DNA of 12,022 nucleotides from DATBFX01 sp036558305. GTDB taxonomy: Bacteria; Chloroflexota; Chloroflexia; Thermomicrobiales; UBA6265. The stretch is from NCBI GenBank assembly GCA_036558305.1, contig DATBFX010000532.1, positions 1 to 12,022 of the forward strand, read 5' to 3'. A model generated the notes under the pieces. That model worked only from the letters and a program-made list of their open reading frames with translations. It did not search any database and was not told the DNA's origin. Shown here one piece after another: positions 6,483 to 12,022 of the stretch (positions are counted from its first letter, which is position 1; each line of letters opens with the position of its first letter). Both the position numbers and the translations under genes were made by a program.

Positions 6483-7604
6483 GTGGCAACACTCGATGTG
6501 GTTCGCTTGACTCGGGAACTCGTCGCCATCGATTCGGTCAGCAAGCACAGCAACGCGGCGATCGCCGACGCCCTCGAACCGGTGATGCGCCGGAGCGGAT
6601 TCGAGGTCGAGCGTCTGGAATATCGCGATGCGAAGGGCGAACCCAAGATCGATCTGGTCGGTCTGAAGGGGCCCGGTACGGGTGGACTCGGGTTCCTCTC
6701 CCACGTCGACACGGTACCGGGTGCCGGTTGGGATCGCGACCCGTGGGCACCGGTCGTCGAGGGCGACCACCTGATCGGTCTCGGCAGTTGCGACATGAAG
6801 GGACCGCTGGCCGCAACCCTCGTCGCCGCAGCGAGCGTCGACACCGCGCGTCTGGTGCATCCGATCCTGATCGCCGCGACCGCGGACGAGGAGATCTCGC
6901 TCCAGGGTGCAAAGGAGGTGCTCGCGCGATCCGAGCTGTTCCGCGCGGCCGAGCTGCGCCACGGTGTGGTCGCCGAACCGACGCGAATGACGCCGGTCTA
7001 CGCCCACAAGGGCGGCGCCATGGTCTCCATAACGGCCCACGGCGTCGCCGCCCACACCAGCACCGACCGTGGCGTCTCCGCGAATTTCCTGATCGCCCCG
7101 TTCCTGGCCGAGATGGCCGAGTTCGCCGCGATCCTCAAGACCGACTCCTCGTACCACCGGCCGGAGTTCGATCCGCCCACCAACGGGTTCAACATGACCC
7201 TCGACGACGGCGGTTGCAAGCAGAACGTGACCGCGCCGAAAACGGTCTGTACCCTCAGCTTCCGCCCGATGCCCAACGACCGGAGCGCCGACGTCATGGC
7301 GTTCATCACGGAGCGGGCGCACCGCCACGAATTGGAGATCTCGACCGAGCTCTTCCCGCCCTTCTCCGTCTCGCCGGACGCCGCCATCGTCCGCGCCGCG
7401 CTGGCGGCGACCGGCGCCACCAAGGCCGAAACGGTGCCGTACGGAACCGAAGCGACCTACTACCAGAACGCGCTCGAACTGGTCATTCTCGGCCCCGGCG
7501 ACATCGCCCAGGCGCACACCAACGGCGAGTGGATCTCGATCGCCCAATTGCACGACGCGGTCGGAACCTACAGCCGGATGATCGAGAACCTGTGCGGGGG
7601 ATAG
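6483..7604 (+). CDS. M20 family metallo-amidohydrolase (ArgE/DapE-like deacylase)
   Basis: This 373-residue zinc peptidase-like amidohydrolase of the M20 (ArgE/DapE/CPG2) group hydrolyses an N-acyl or peptide-type amide in the cytoplasm. The two-metal site is complete: SHVDTVPG (72-79, His74 and Asp76), GSCDMKG (101-107, bridging Asp104), ATADEE (132-137, general base Glu136 and ligand Glu137), AEP (164-166, Glu165) and AHTNGEW (344-350, His345). The lid/dimerisation domain begins near GVAAHTSTDRGVSA (187-200). The acyl group and substrate cannot be told from sequence; acetylornithine and succinyl-diaminopimelate are only family precedents. GTG 6483 is preferred because AAGG lies 6 bases before it. 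An in-frame ATG at 6468 would add MRRWI and has a poorer Shine-Dalgarno. The dehydrogenase gene follows 42 bp later on the same strand, probably in one operon. Confidence 0.92.
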   Translation: MATLDVVRLTRELVAIDSVSKHSNAAIADALEPVMRRSGFEVERLEYRDAKGEPKIDLVGLKGPGTGGLGFLSHVDTVPGAGWDRDPWAPVVEGDHLIGLGSCDMKGPLAATLVAAASVDTARLVHPILIAATADEEISLQGAKEVLARSELFRAAELRHGVVAEPTRMTPVYAHKGGAMVSITAHGVAAHTSTDRGVSANFLIAPFLAEMAEFAAILKTDSSYHRPEFDPPTNGFNMTLDDGGCKQNVTAPKTVCTLSFRPMPNDRSADVMAFITERAHRHELEISTELFPPFSVSPDAAIVRAALAATGATKAETVPYGTEATYYQNALELVILGPGDIAQAHTNGEWISIAQLHDAVGTYSRMIENLCGG

Positions 7605-7646
7605 GCGATCGTCATCATCGCCAGGACGTTCGAACTCGCGGCGGAG

Positions 7647-8723
7647 ATGCGACAACGTATGGAATCCGAAGGTGTCCGTCTGATCTTTCGCTCCGACTTC
7701 GTGGTCGAGGAAGAGCGGTTCCCCGTCCCCGACCCGGGGCCGCGTCAGGTCTTGGTTCGGATTTCCCGCAGCCAGGTCAGTGCCGGCAGCGAGATGAACT
7801 TCTATCGGCTGAACCCGGTGGACGGGCCGCTCCAGCGGACGCCGCTCGGCTACATGACGGTCGGTCGCGTCGAGCGCATCGGCGATGGTGTGACCGAGTT
7901 CGTACCGGGCGACCGCGTCCTCACGTGCGGTTACCACGGGAGCCACTGGCTGGTCGACCTGACGGACGACGGACCGGATCAGGCGAACGGCAACTACCTC
8001 GAACGTCTGCCGGATGGCGTCTCCGACGACGAGGCGGGGTTCGTCGTGCTCGGCGACGTCGCGCTGCACGGCGTACGACGGGCGGCGCTCCAGATCGACG
8101 AGTCGGTGGTCGTGTTCGGCTGCGGTATCGTCGGTCAACTGACGATCCAACTCGCGCGCATCGCCGGCGCCCACCCGCTCGTCGCCGTCGATCTCTTCGA
8201 TTCCCGGCTCGAACTGGCGAGGCTCAGCGGTGCGACCGACGTCGTCAACGCGGCGAACACCGACGCCGTCGCGGCGATCAAGGAGACCACCGGCGGCCGC
8301 GGCGGCGAGTCGGTGTTCCACTGCGCGCCCGTCGCCGGCGTCCTCCAGACCGCGATGGAGGCGGCTGCGGAGCGGGGTAAGGTGATCCTGACCGCCAGCG
8401 CGCCGGGGATCGCCCAGATCGGTCTCCAGGTCGAGTTGCTGCGTCACGAATTGACCATCCTCGGCGTCTACGAGATCGGGATCGACCAACCGCACGGTTA
8501 CTGGCCCTGGACGCGGGCACGCAACCGCCGTGCCTGCCTCCGCCTCCTCGCCTCGGGCCAACTGCGACTCGACCACCTCATCTCCCACGTCGTTCCCCCA
8601 ACCGAAGCCGAGGCGATATTCCGGATGATGGCGCGCGGCGGCGACGGCTGGATGGGCATCGTCTTCGCGTGGGAGGGGGTTGGGGGACAGGGGTCAGGAG
8701 ATGTCTCCCGTCCTGACCCCTGA
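7647..8723 (+). CDS. MDR-superfamily (zinc-type alcohol dehydrogenase-like) oxidoreductase lacking zinc ligands
   Basis: This 358-residue medium-chain dehydrogenase/reductase has an N-terminal GroES-like domain (about 10-120) and a Rossmann domain with FGCGIVGQLTIQLARIAGA (157-175). Asp182 after the second strand suggests NAD rather than NADP. The zinc sites are not conserved: the CGxxH/CGTD region reads SQVSAGSEMNFY (42-53), the GHE motif reads GYM (68-70), and there is no four-cysteine lobe. This resembles the SAGTE-type branch that includes BchC-like proteins. The start could be ATG 7647 (GGAG directly adjacent) or ATG 7659 (the same GGAG 12 bases upstream, giving MESEGVRLIF); the longer form is listed. 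The last 13 or so residues (from GVGGQGSG) are encoded by an inverted repeat and overlap the end of the convergent aldolase gene by 30 bp, so the native protein probably ended near FAWEG. Confidence 0.88.
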   Translation: MRQRMESEGVRLIFRSDFVVEEERFPVPDPGPRQVLVRISRSQVSAGSEMNFYRLNPVDGPLQRTPLGYMTVGRVERIGDGVTEFVPGDRVLTCGYHGSHWLVDLTDDGPDQANGNYLERLPDGVSDDEAGFVVLGDVALHGVRRAALQIDESVVVFGCGIVGQLTIQLARIAGAHPLVAVDLFDSRLELARLSGATDVVNAANTDAVAAIKETTGGRGGESVFHCAPVAGVLQTAMEAAAERGKVILTASAPGIAQIGLQVELLRHELTILGVYEIGIDQPHGYWPWTRARNRRACLRLLASGQLRLDHLISHVVPPTEAEAIFRMMARGGDGWMGIVFAWEGVGGQGSGDVSRPDP

Positions 8724-8735
8724 CCCCTGTCCCCC
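8682..8735. terminator. Inverted GGGGTCAG-type repeat between convergent genes, likely bidirectional terminator
   Basis: The left arm GGGGGACAGGGGTCAGGA (8682-8699) is matched by the inverted right arm 8711-8735. The right arm is identical except for one extra 7-bp unit (TGACCCC twice instead of once). The arms flank an 11-base centre that itself contains GGAGA-TG-TCTCC. The hairpin lies across the ends of two convergent genes, where a two-way transcription stop is expected, although no T-tract follows either arm. Both stop codons lie inside the element, so it is also coding sequence for both proteins. Confidence 0.8.
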
Positions 8736-9746
8736 GACCCCTAACGTTGCGAAGATCTCGACGGCGTAGGCGAGGGCGGGGCGATCGACGTCGAGGTGGG
8801 TGACAAGGCGGACGCGGCCCTCGATCTCGTTGGTGGCGACTCCCCGCGCGCGAAGCATTTCGGCCAATGCTGGAGCGGGGATATCGGCGTGCTCGACGAA
8901 GATGATGTTCGTTTCGATTCGTTCGGGGGTGACGCGCAGACTCGGGATGCGGGCGAGTTCTCCGGCGAGCCAGCGGGCGTTGGCGTGGTCTTCGGCGAGG
9001 CGGTCGACGTTCCGGTCCAGGGCGAACAGACCGGCCGCGGCGACGATCCCGACCTGGCGCATCGTCCCGCCCAGGTATTTCCGATAATCACGGGCGCATT
9101 CGATGAATGATGTGCTGCCGCACAGGATGGAGCCGATCGGGGCGCCCAGCCCCTTCGAGACGCAGAACGTGACGGAATCGAACCCCTCCGTCAGCGCGTG
9201 GGCAGGGAGACCCAACGCAACGGCGGCGTTGAAGAGGCGGGCTCCGTCGAGATGGAGCGGGATACCACGGTCCCGAGCGGCGGCGATCAAGCCGGCCGTT
9301 TCCGCCGGCGCCAAGGCGGTTCCGCCGGCCTGGTTATGCGTGTTCTCGAAGCAGACGAGACCGACCGGCACGTCGTCATCGCCGGTCACCGCCGCGTTGA
9401 GGAGATCGAGGTCCGGGAGACCGCGCCCCGCGTCCGACAGCGTGGTCATTCGCACCAACCCGCCGATCCGCGCTTGCTCGGTGAGCGACCAGGCGATGTG
9501 CGAGTCGTCGAGGACGAGGATGCGTCGATTCGCCGGACAGTGCGTGAGGACCGCGACGAGGTTGCTCATGATGCCGCTCGGCACGAAGAGACCGGCTTCC
9601 TTGCCGAGCAGCGCCGCCGCGCGCTCCTCCAGGCGGTTCACCGTCGGGTCGTCGCCGTAGTCGTCGTCGCCGACCGCCGCCGCGGCCATCGCTGCCCGCA
9701 TCGCCGCCGAAGGTTGCGTCACCGTGTCGCTGCGCAGATCGATCAC
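8694..9746 (-). CDS. ltaE: Low-specificity L-threonine aldolase
   Basis: This 350-residue PLP enzyme, fold type I, cleaves L-threonine or L-allo-threonine and related beta-hydroxy amino acids into glycine and an aldehyde. The start MIDLRSDTVTQPSAAMR and GDDDYGDDPTVNRLE (26-40) are family signatures. LHLDGARLFNA (164-174) carries the PLP-contacting Asp167 and Arg170, and CVSKGLGAPIGS (195-206) carries the PLP lysine, Lys198. GTG 9746 is the start: it gives the conserved IDLRSDTV directly, with GGGAG 10 bases upstream (9757-9761). The frame stays open upstream to 9839, but that extension would be read from a repeat element and does not match the family. The native C-terminus probably ended near EIFATLG; the final residues GVGGQGSGVRTGDIS come from the convergent inverted repeat. 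It is the last gene of the right-hand - strand operon and may act on a beta-hydroxy amino acid made there. Confidence 0.95.
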   Translation of the reverse strand: MIDLRSDTVTQPSAAMRAAMAAAAVGDDDYGDDPTVNRLEERAAALLGKEAGLFVPSGIMSNLVAVLTHCPANRRILVLDDSHIAWSLTEQARIGGLVRMTTLSDAGRGLPDLDLLNAAVTGDDDVPVGLVCFENTHNQAGGTALAPAETAGLIAAARDRGIPLHLDGARLFNAAVALGLPAHALTEGFDSVTFCVSKGLGAPIGSILCGSTSFIECARDYRKYLGGTMRQVGIVAAAGLFALDRNVDRLAEDHANARWLAGELARIPSLRVTPERIETNIIFVEHADIPAPALAEMLRARGVATNEIEGRVRLVTHLDVDRPALAYAVEIFATLGVGGQGSGVRTGDIS

Positions 9747-9767
9747 CGGGGATGAGCTCCCAGCACG

Positions 9768-9907
9768 GCCCTCACCCCCTGCCCCCTCTCCCGCGCACCG
9801 GGAGAGGGGGAACCGTGCCGACGGAAGCGGTTGCCTCATTTTCGGCGTGGTCCGGCTGAGGAATGCTCCCCTCTCCCTCGGAAGGGAGAGGGGCTGGGGG
9901 TGAGGGC
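9768..9907. repeat. REPIN-like element: two inverted palindromic repeat units
   Basis: The element has two inverted copies of one unit. Copy A starts GCCCTCACCCCCTGCC at 9768 and ends in a hairpin with stem CCCCCTCTCCCG (9782-9793 with 9799-9810). Copy B, inverted, has hairpin stem CCCCTCTCCCT (9868-9878 with 9883-9893, loop CGGA) and ends with GGGGGTGAGGGC at 9907. The outer 12 bases, GCCCTCACCCCC, are perfect inverted repeats. Two palindrome-bearing units in opposite orientation about 140 bp long is the architecture of REPINs, which are normally mobilised in trans by a RAYT transposase. No such gene is in the window. The element overlaps the end of the RraA-family gene and lies 21 bp before the threonine aldolase start. 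Confidence 0.85.
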
Positions 9908-10599
9908 GGTTCCACCCCCATCCGCCGGCCGACCTCGGCCAGCGAGAACGCCTCGCTGCGGTAGTAGCCGATCAACTCGGCTTCCTCGGCCCAGACGGCG
10001 TGGGCGGCTTCCGCCACCCGGTCGGCGACCTCGGCCGGGATCAAGACGACGCCGTTCTCGTCGCCGTGGATCAGGTCGCCCGGTTCGACCCGAACACCGG
10101 AGACTTCGACCGGTTGCCCGCTCGAAACGAGGCGGAAGTTGCCGTGCGAGACGACGACGCCGGCGGCGAAGAAGCGGAAGCCGAGTGCCCGGACACCGGC
10201 CAGGTCCCGGACGCCGCCGTTCGTGACCAAGCCGATCGCCCCCAACCGGTGGGCGATCGTCGCCATGCCGTCCCCGAAGTGGCAGGCGTGCGACGGTCGC
10301 GGTCCGACGTCCTGGCAGACGAGCACGACCGGTTTCGGCGATGCCTCGATTGCCTTGAGGACGTCCCACCAGACTTGGGGATCGAACGGCGCACCATCGG
10401 TCTGGCTGTCGAGGGTGGCCGTGACCGCGTAGCCGACCATGACCCCGAGTTCCGGCGTCAGCGGTTGCACGTCCAAACCCACGAACCCGGTCGAGTGCGG
10501 GCGGACCCCGAAGGTCTCGATCGCGTTCGCGATCGTCGGGCTGTCGATCCGGCGCAACGCTTCGAGTTGATCGGCGGAGAGTCGCGCTTTGCCGTTCAT
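9772..10599 (-). CDS. RraA-family protein, possible 4-hydroxy-4-methyl-2-oxoglutarate/oxaloacetate aldolase-type lyase
   Basis: This 275-residue protein has a core (about 1-229) matching the RraA/HMG-aldolase family: SPTIANAIETFG (20-31), HFGDGMATIAHRLGAIGLV (107-125), NGGVRDLAGV (127-136, Arg131 and Asp132 of the catalytic xRD signature), FAAGVVVSHG (144-153) and GDLIHGDENGVVLIP (174-188). Lyase members cleave 4-carboxy-4-hydroxy-2-oxo acids to pyruvate using a divalent metal; RraA proper instead inhibits RNase E. Given the catabolic neighbours and the kept Arg-Asp pair, the lyase role is more likely, though the substrate is unknown. ATG 10599 overlaps the stop of the upstream oxidoreductase gene as ATGA, with GGAG 7 bases before it (10607-10610). 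The last 45 residues, rich in Pro, Gly and Glu, begin at nucleotide 9909, the edge of the REPIN-like element, so they are a repeat-derived tail and not part of the family fold. Confidence 0.88.
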   Translation of the reverse strand: MNGKARLSADQLEALRRIDSPTIANAIETFGVRPHSTGFVGLDVQPLTPELGVMVGYAVTATLDSQTDGAPFDPQVWWDVLKAIEASPKPVVLVCQDVGPRPSHACHFGDGMATIAHRLGAIGLVTNGGVRDLAGVRALGFRFFAAGVVVSHGNFRLVSSGQPVEVSGVRVEPGDLIHGDENGVVLIPAEVADRVAEAAHAVWAEEAELIGYYRSEAFSLAEVGRRMGVEPPSPPAPLPSEGEGSIPQPDHAENEATASVGTVPPLPVRGRGGRG

Positions 10600-11699
10600 G
10601 CCGCCGCTCCGTTCAGCGACACGACCCGTCCGTTGCCGGCCGATTCGTAGCCGGCCAGCAGCACCCTCGTTTCGGCCAATCCATCTTCATGGTTCTGCAC
10701 GGGATCGCGATCGGTCTGGACGGCGGCGAGGAAGTCGAGGATCGCCAGCTCGGTCGTGTCGGCGCGCCCGTACATCTCCCGCCGGCTCAGTCCTTGTTCG
10801 GAATCGCAGAGCAGGAAGGAGGGTTTTTCCCAATCGGCGGTGATCGCGCCGCGGGTGCCGATCACGTTGACGAACTCGTCGGCGTAGCTCGGATGCGACG
10901 CGTTCGGCGGGCGGCCGATCACCAGCGTACCGACCCCGCCGTTGGCGAAGCCGAGCGAGACGGTCACCAGATCCTCGGAACCGTTCTCGCGATGGATGCG
11001 ATTGAAGTGGGCGCCGGTGACGGTGTAGATCGAGGTGATCTCGCTGCCCATCAGGTAACGGGCGACGCCGATCGCGTAGCCGCCGTGGTGGATCATTTCG
11101 CCGCCGTTCCACCACTTGGGGTGCAGCCCCTTGCCCCAACGGCTGGTCGGGCTGGTGTCGGTGTCGTCGCCGGGTCCGTAGGTGACGAGCGCCGAGACGA
11201 AGACCGCCCTCGGATCGCCGATCTCGCCCCGGTCGATCGCGCGTTTCGCGCGCAGCACGGTCGGGTTGACGACGTGCTGGATGTACCCCAGCTTGATACC
11301 CCTCGTGGCTGCCTCGCGCGCCGCGGCGAGAACGGCATCGGCCTCCGCGAACGACATCGCCATCGGCTGCTTGTCGAGCAACAGGTGCTTACCCGCCTTG
11401 AGCACCTTGATCGCGAGCGGTCCGTGCCGGGAGTATTCGGAACCGACCGTCACGAGGTTGATGCCTGGCAGCGCCAGGGCGGCATCGAGGTCCTCCAGGT
11501 ACGGCAGTCCCCACGTCGCCGCGAGTTGCTCGTTGGCTTCCCGCACCCAGGGAACGAGGTCGGGCTCGTCCGCCACGGCGACGAGGCGGACGCCGGGTTG
11601 GCGGGAGAGCACTTCGGCGAAGGCCGATTGGTGGCGGGCGGCGCTGAGCAGCAGAACGCCGAGGGGTTGCTCATCGGTGGTCGTGGTCCCCATCATCAT
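10596..11699 (-). CDS. Gfo/Idh/MocA family oxidoreductase, SAxRH subgroup (paralogue of 4460-5542)
   Basis: This 367-residue oxidoreductase starts with LGVLLLSAARH (13-23), where a glycine-rich loop is expected, then VADEP (42-46) and SEYSRHG (87-93). The catalytic block is LLLDKQPMAMS: Lys110 is present but Gln111 is inserted between it and the proline of the usual (E/D)KP. The second domain has NGGEMIHHGGYA (198-209), with His204 and Tyr208 in the places of the usual Asp and His, and FNRIHRENGSED (232-243). The match to the product of 4460-5542 is strong along the N-terminal half and at FNRxHRExGxED. The start has three ATGs in a row (11699, 11696, 11693); the first is chosen because GGAGG (11706-11710) lies 6 bases upstream. 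The gene begins 29 bp inside the end of the preceding gene and its TGA overlaps the ATG of the RraA-family gene, so the three are probably translated together. Confidence 0.9.
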   Translation of the reverse strand: MMMGTTTTDEQPLGVLLLSAARHQSAFAEVLSRQPGVRLVAVADEPDLVPWVREANEQLAATWGLPYLEDLDAALALPGINLVTVGSEYSRHGPLAIKVLKAGKHLLLDKQPMAMSFAEADAVLAAAREAATRGIKLGYIQHVVNPTVLRAKRAIDRGEIGDPRAVFVSALVTYGPGDDTDTSPTSRWGKGLHPKWWNGGEMIHHGGYAIGVARYLMGSEITSIYTVTGAHFNRIHRENGSEDLVTVSLGFANGGVGTLVIGRPPNASHPSYADEFVNVIGTRGAITADWEKPSFLLCDSEQGLSRREMYGRADTTELAILDFLAAVQTDRDPVQNHEDGLAETRVLLAGYESAGNGRVVSLNGAAA

Positions 11700-12022
11700 T
11701 CCCTACCTCCACCGGTTGCCCGGTCCGCAACGACTCCGCCGCCGCGAGTGCGACCCGCAGCGTGTCGCGTCCGTCCTCGATCGCATCGGCGGTCACCCCA
11801 TTCGCGCCGGCGACCCAATCGGCGAACGCCGCCGTCAGCCCGTCGACCGGATCGTCGACCAGCGGCCGGAGACCACTTGCGCCCACGATCACGTCGGCGT
11901 CGCGCTCGTTGTAGTAGGCGCTGCCGCGCAGACCGGTCAGGGCCAACCGCTGGAGTCCGGTGTTTTCCGCGAAACTGCTCGTCAGACCGACCTCGCAGAT
12001 CGCCTGCGACGCATCCGCGAAG
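11671..12022 (-). CDS. Gfo/Idh/MocA-like oxidoreductase, C-terminal part (5' end outside window)
   Basis: The frame is open from the right edge to TGA at 11671-11673, giving 117 visible residues with no start. The visible part reads like the C-terminal beta-sheet domain of a Gfo/Idh/MocA protein. FADASQAICEVGL and FAENTGLQRLALTG are consistent with the open-face sheet, and DGLTAAFADWVAG, GRDTLRVALAAAESLRTGQPVEVG form the closing helix typical of the family. The catalytic region is outside the window, so activity cannot be judged. It overlaps the next gene by 29 bp, which implies translational coupling. The layout repeats that of 5539-6393 followed by 4460-5542: an oxidoreductase-like gene overlapping a gene of the SAxRH subgroup. 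The tail after VEVG (NDDGDHDHR) is rich in Asp and His and lies in the overlap. Confidence 0.75.
   Translation of the reverse strand, partial: FADASQAICEVGLTSSFAENTGLQRLALTGLRGSAYYNERDADVIVGASGLRPLVDDPVDGLTAAFADWVAGANGVTADAIEDGRDTLRVALAAAESLRTGQPVEVGNDDGDHDHR

Noticed and set aside
6002..8380. A 792-codon open frame on the + strand crossing the divergent promoter region
   Set aside because: It is rich in Arg, Gly and Pro, has no recognisable motif, and overlaps three genes with clear family motifs in other frames. It is a by-product of high GC.
6396..8588. A 730-codon open frame on the - strand opposite the M20 and MDR genes
   Set aside because: It is antisense to two well-supported genes, its composition is Arg/Asp/Val-rich without family motifs, and such frames are expected opposite GC-rich genes.
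9747..9839. An N-terminal extension of the threonine aldolase
   Set aside because: It would be read out of the REPIN-like repeat. GTG 9746 gives the exact family start IDLRSDTVTQP and has its own ribosome binding site.
9768..9907. A miniature inverted-repeat transposable element made by a DDE transposase
   Set aside because: No target-site duplication was visible at the edges, and each half carries its own hairpin, which fits paired REP units better than a MITE.

Overview
The window is high-GC bacterial DNA, gene-dense, and packed with sugar- and amino-acid-type catabolic enzymes. There is no rRNA, tRNA, CRISPR array, transposase or phage gene. The GC-rich codon usage, the many Gfo/Idh/MocA oxidoreductases beside RraA, M20, MDR and sialidase-like genes, and the short palindromic repeats between genes resemble uncultured Chloroflexota such as Thermomicrobia. 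This is an inference from general character; no marker gene here proves it.

Layout, left to right. (1) The 3' part of a small XRE/HigA-like DNA-binding protein (to 224, + strand). (2) A + strand pair: a Gfo/Idh/MocA oxidoreductase (422-1498) and a gamma-glutamyltransferase-fold amidohydrolase (1589-3334), separated by a 7-bp-period inverted repeat. (3) A convergent - strand operon, read from 6393 down to 3345: a compact degenerate Gfo/Idh-like protein, then a second oxidoreductase joined to it by an ATGA overlap, then, after a perfect 14-bp palindrome, a five-Asp-box sialidase-like beta-propeller. (4) A divergent + strand pair starting near 6483: an M20 amidohydrolase and a zinc-site-less MDR dehydrogenase. 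(5) A convergent - strand operon running in from beyond the right edge down to 8694: the C-terminus of another Gfo/Idh protein (11671-12022), a paralogue of the 4460-5542 oxidoreductase (10596-11699), an RraA-family protein (9772-10599) and a low-specificity L-threonine aldolase (8694-9746).

How the genes could work together: NAD(P)-dependent oxidoreductases act on a polyol, sugar or sugar-acid type substrate. Hydrolases (GGT-like, M20, sialidase-like) remove amide, acyl or glycosyl groups. Two C-C lyase-type enzymes (RraA, LtaE) cleave the products. No transporter or obvious pathway regulator lies in the window, so the substrate cannot be named.

The most unusual features are: (a) palindromic repeats that have become coding sequence, with one inverted repeat supplying the C-termini of two convergent genes and a 140-bp REPIN-like element supplying the last 45 residues of the RraA protein; (b) two parallel pairs of overlapping oxidoreductase genes, whose better-preserved members share an atypical nucleotide-binding loop and an FNRxHRExGxED motif; (c) a GGT-fold enzyme that lacks the arginine used for gamma-glutamyl binding.
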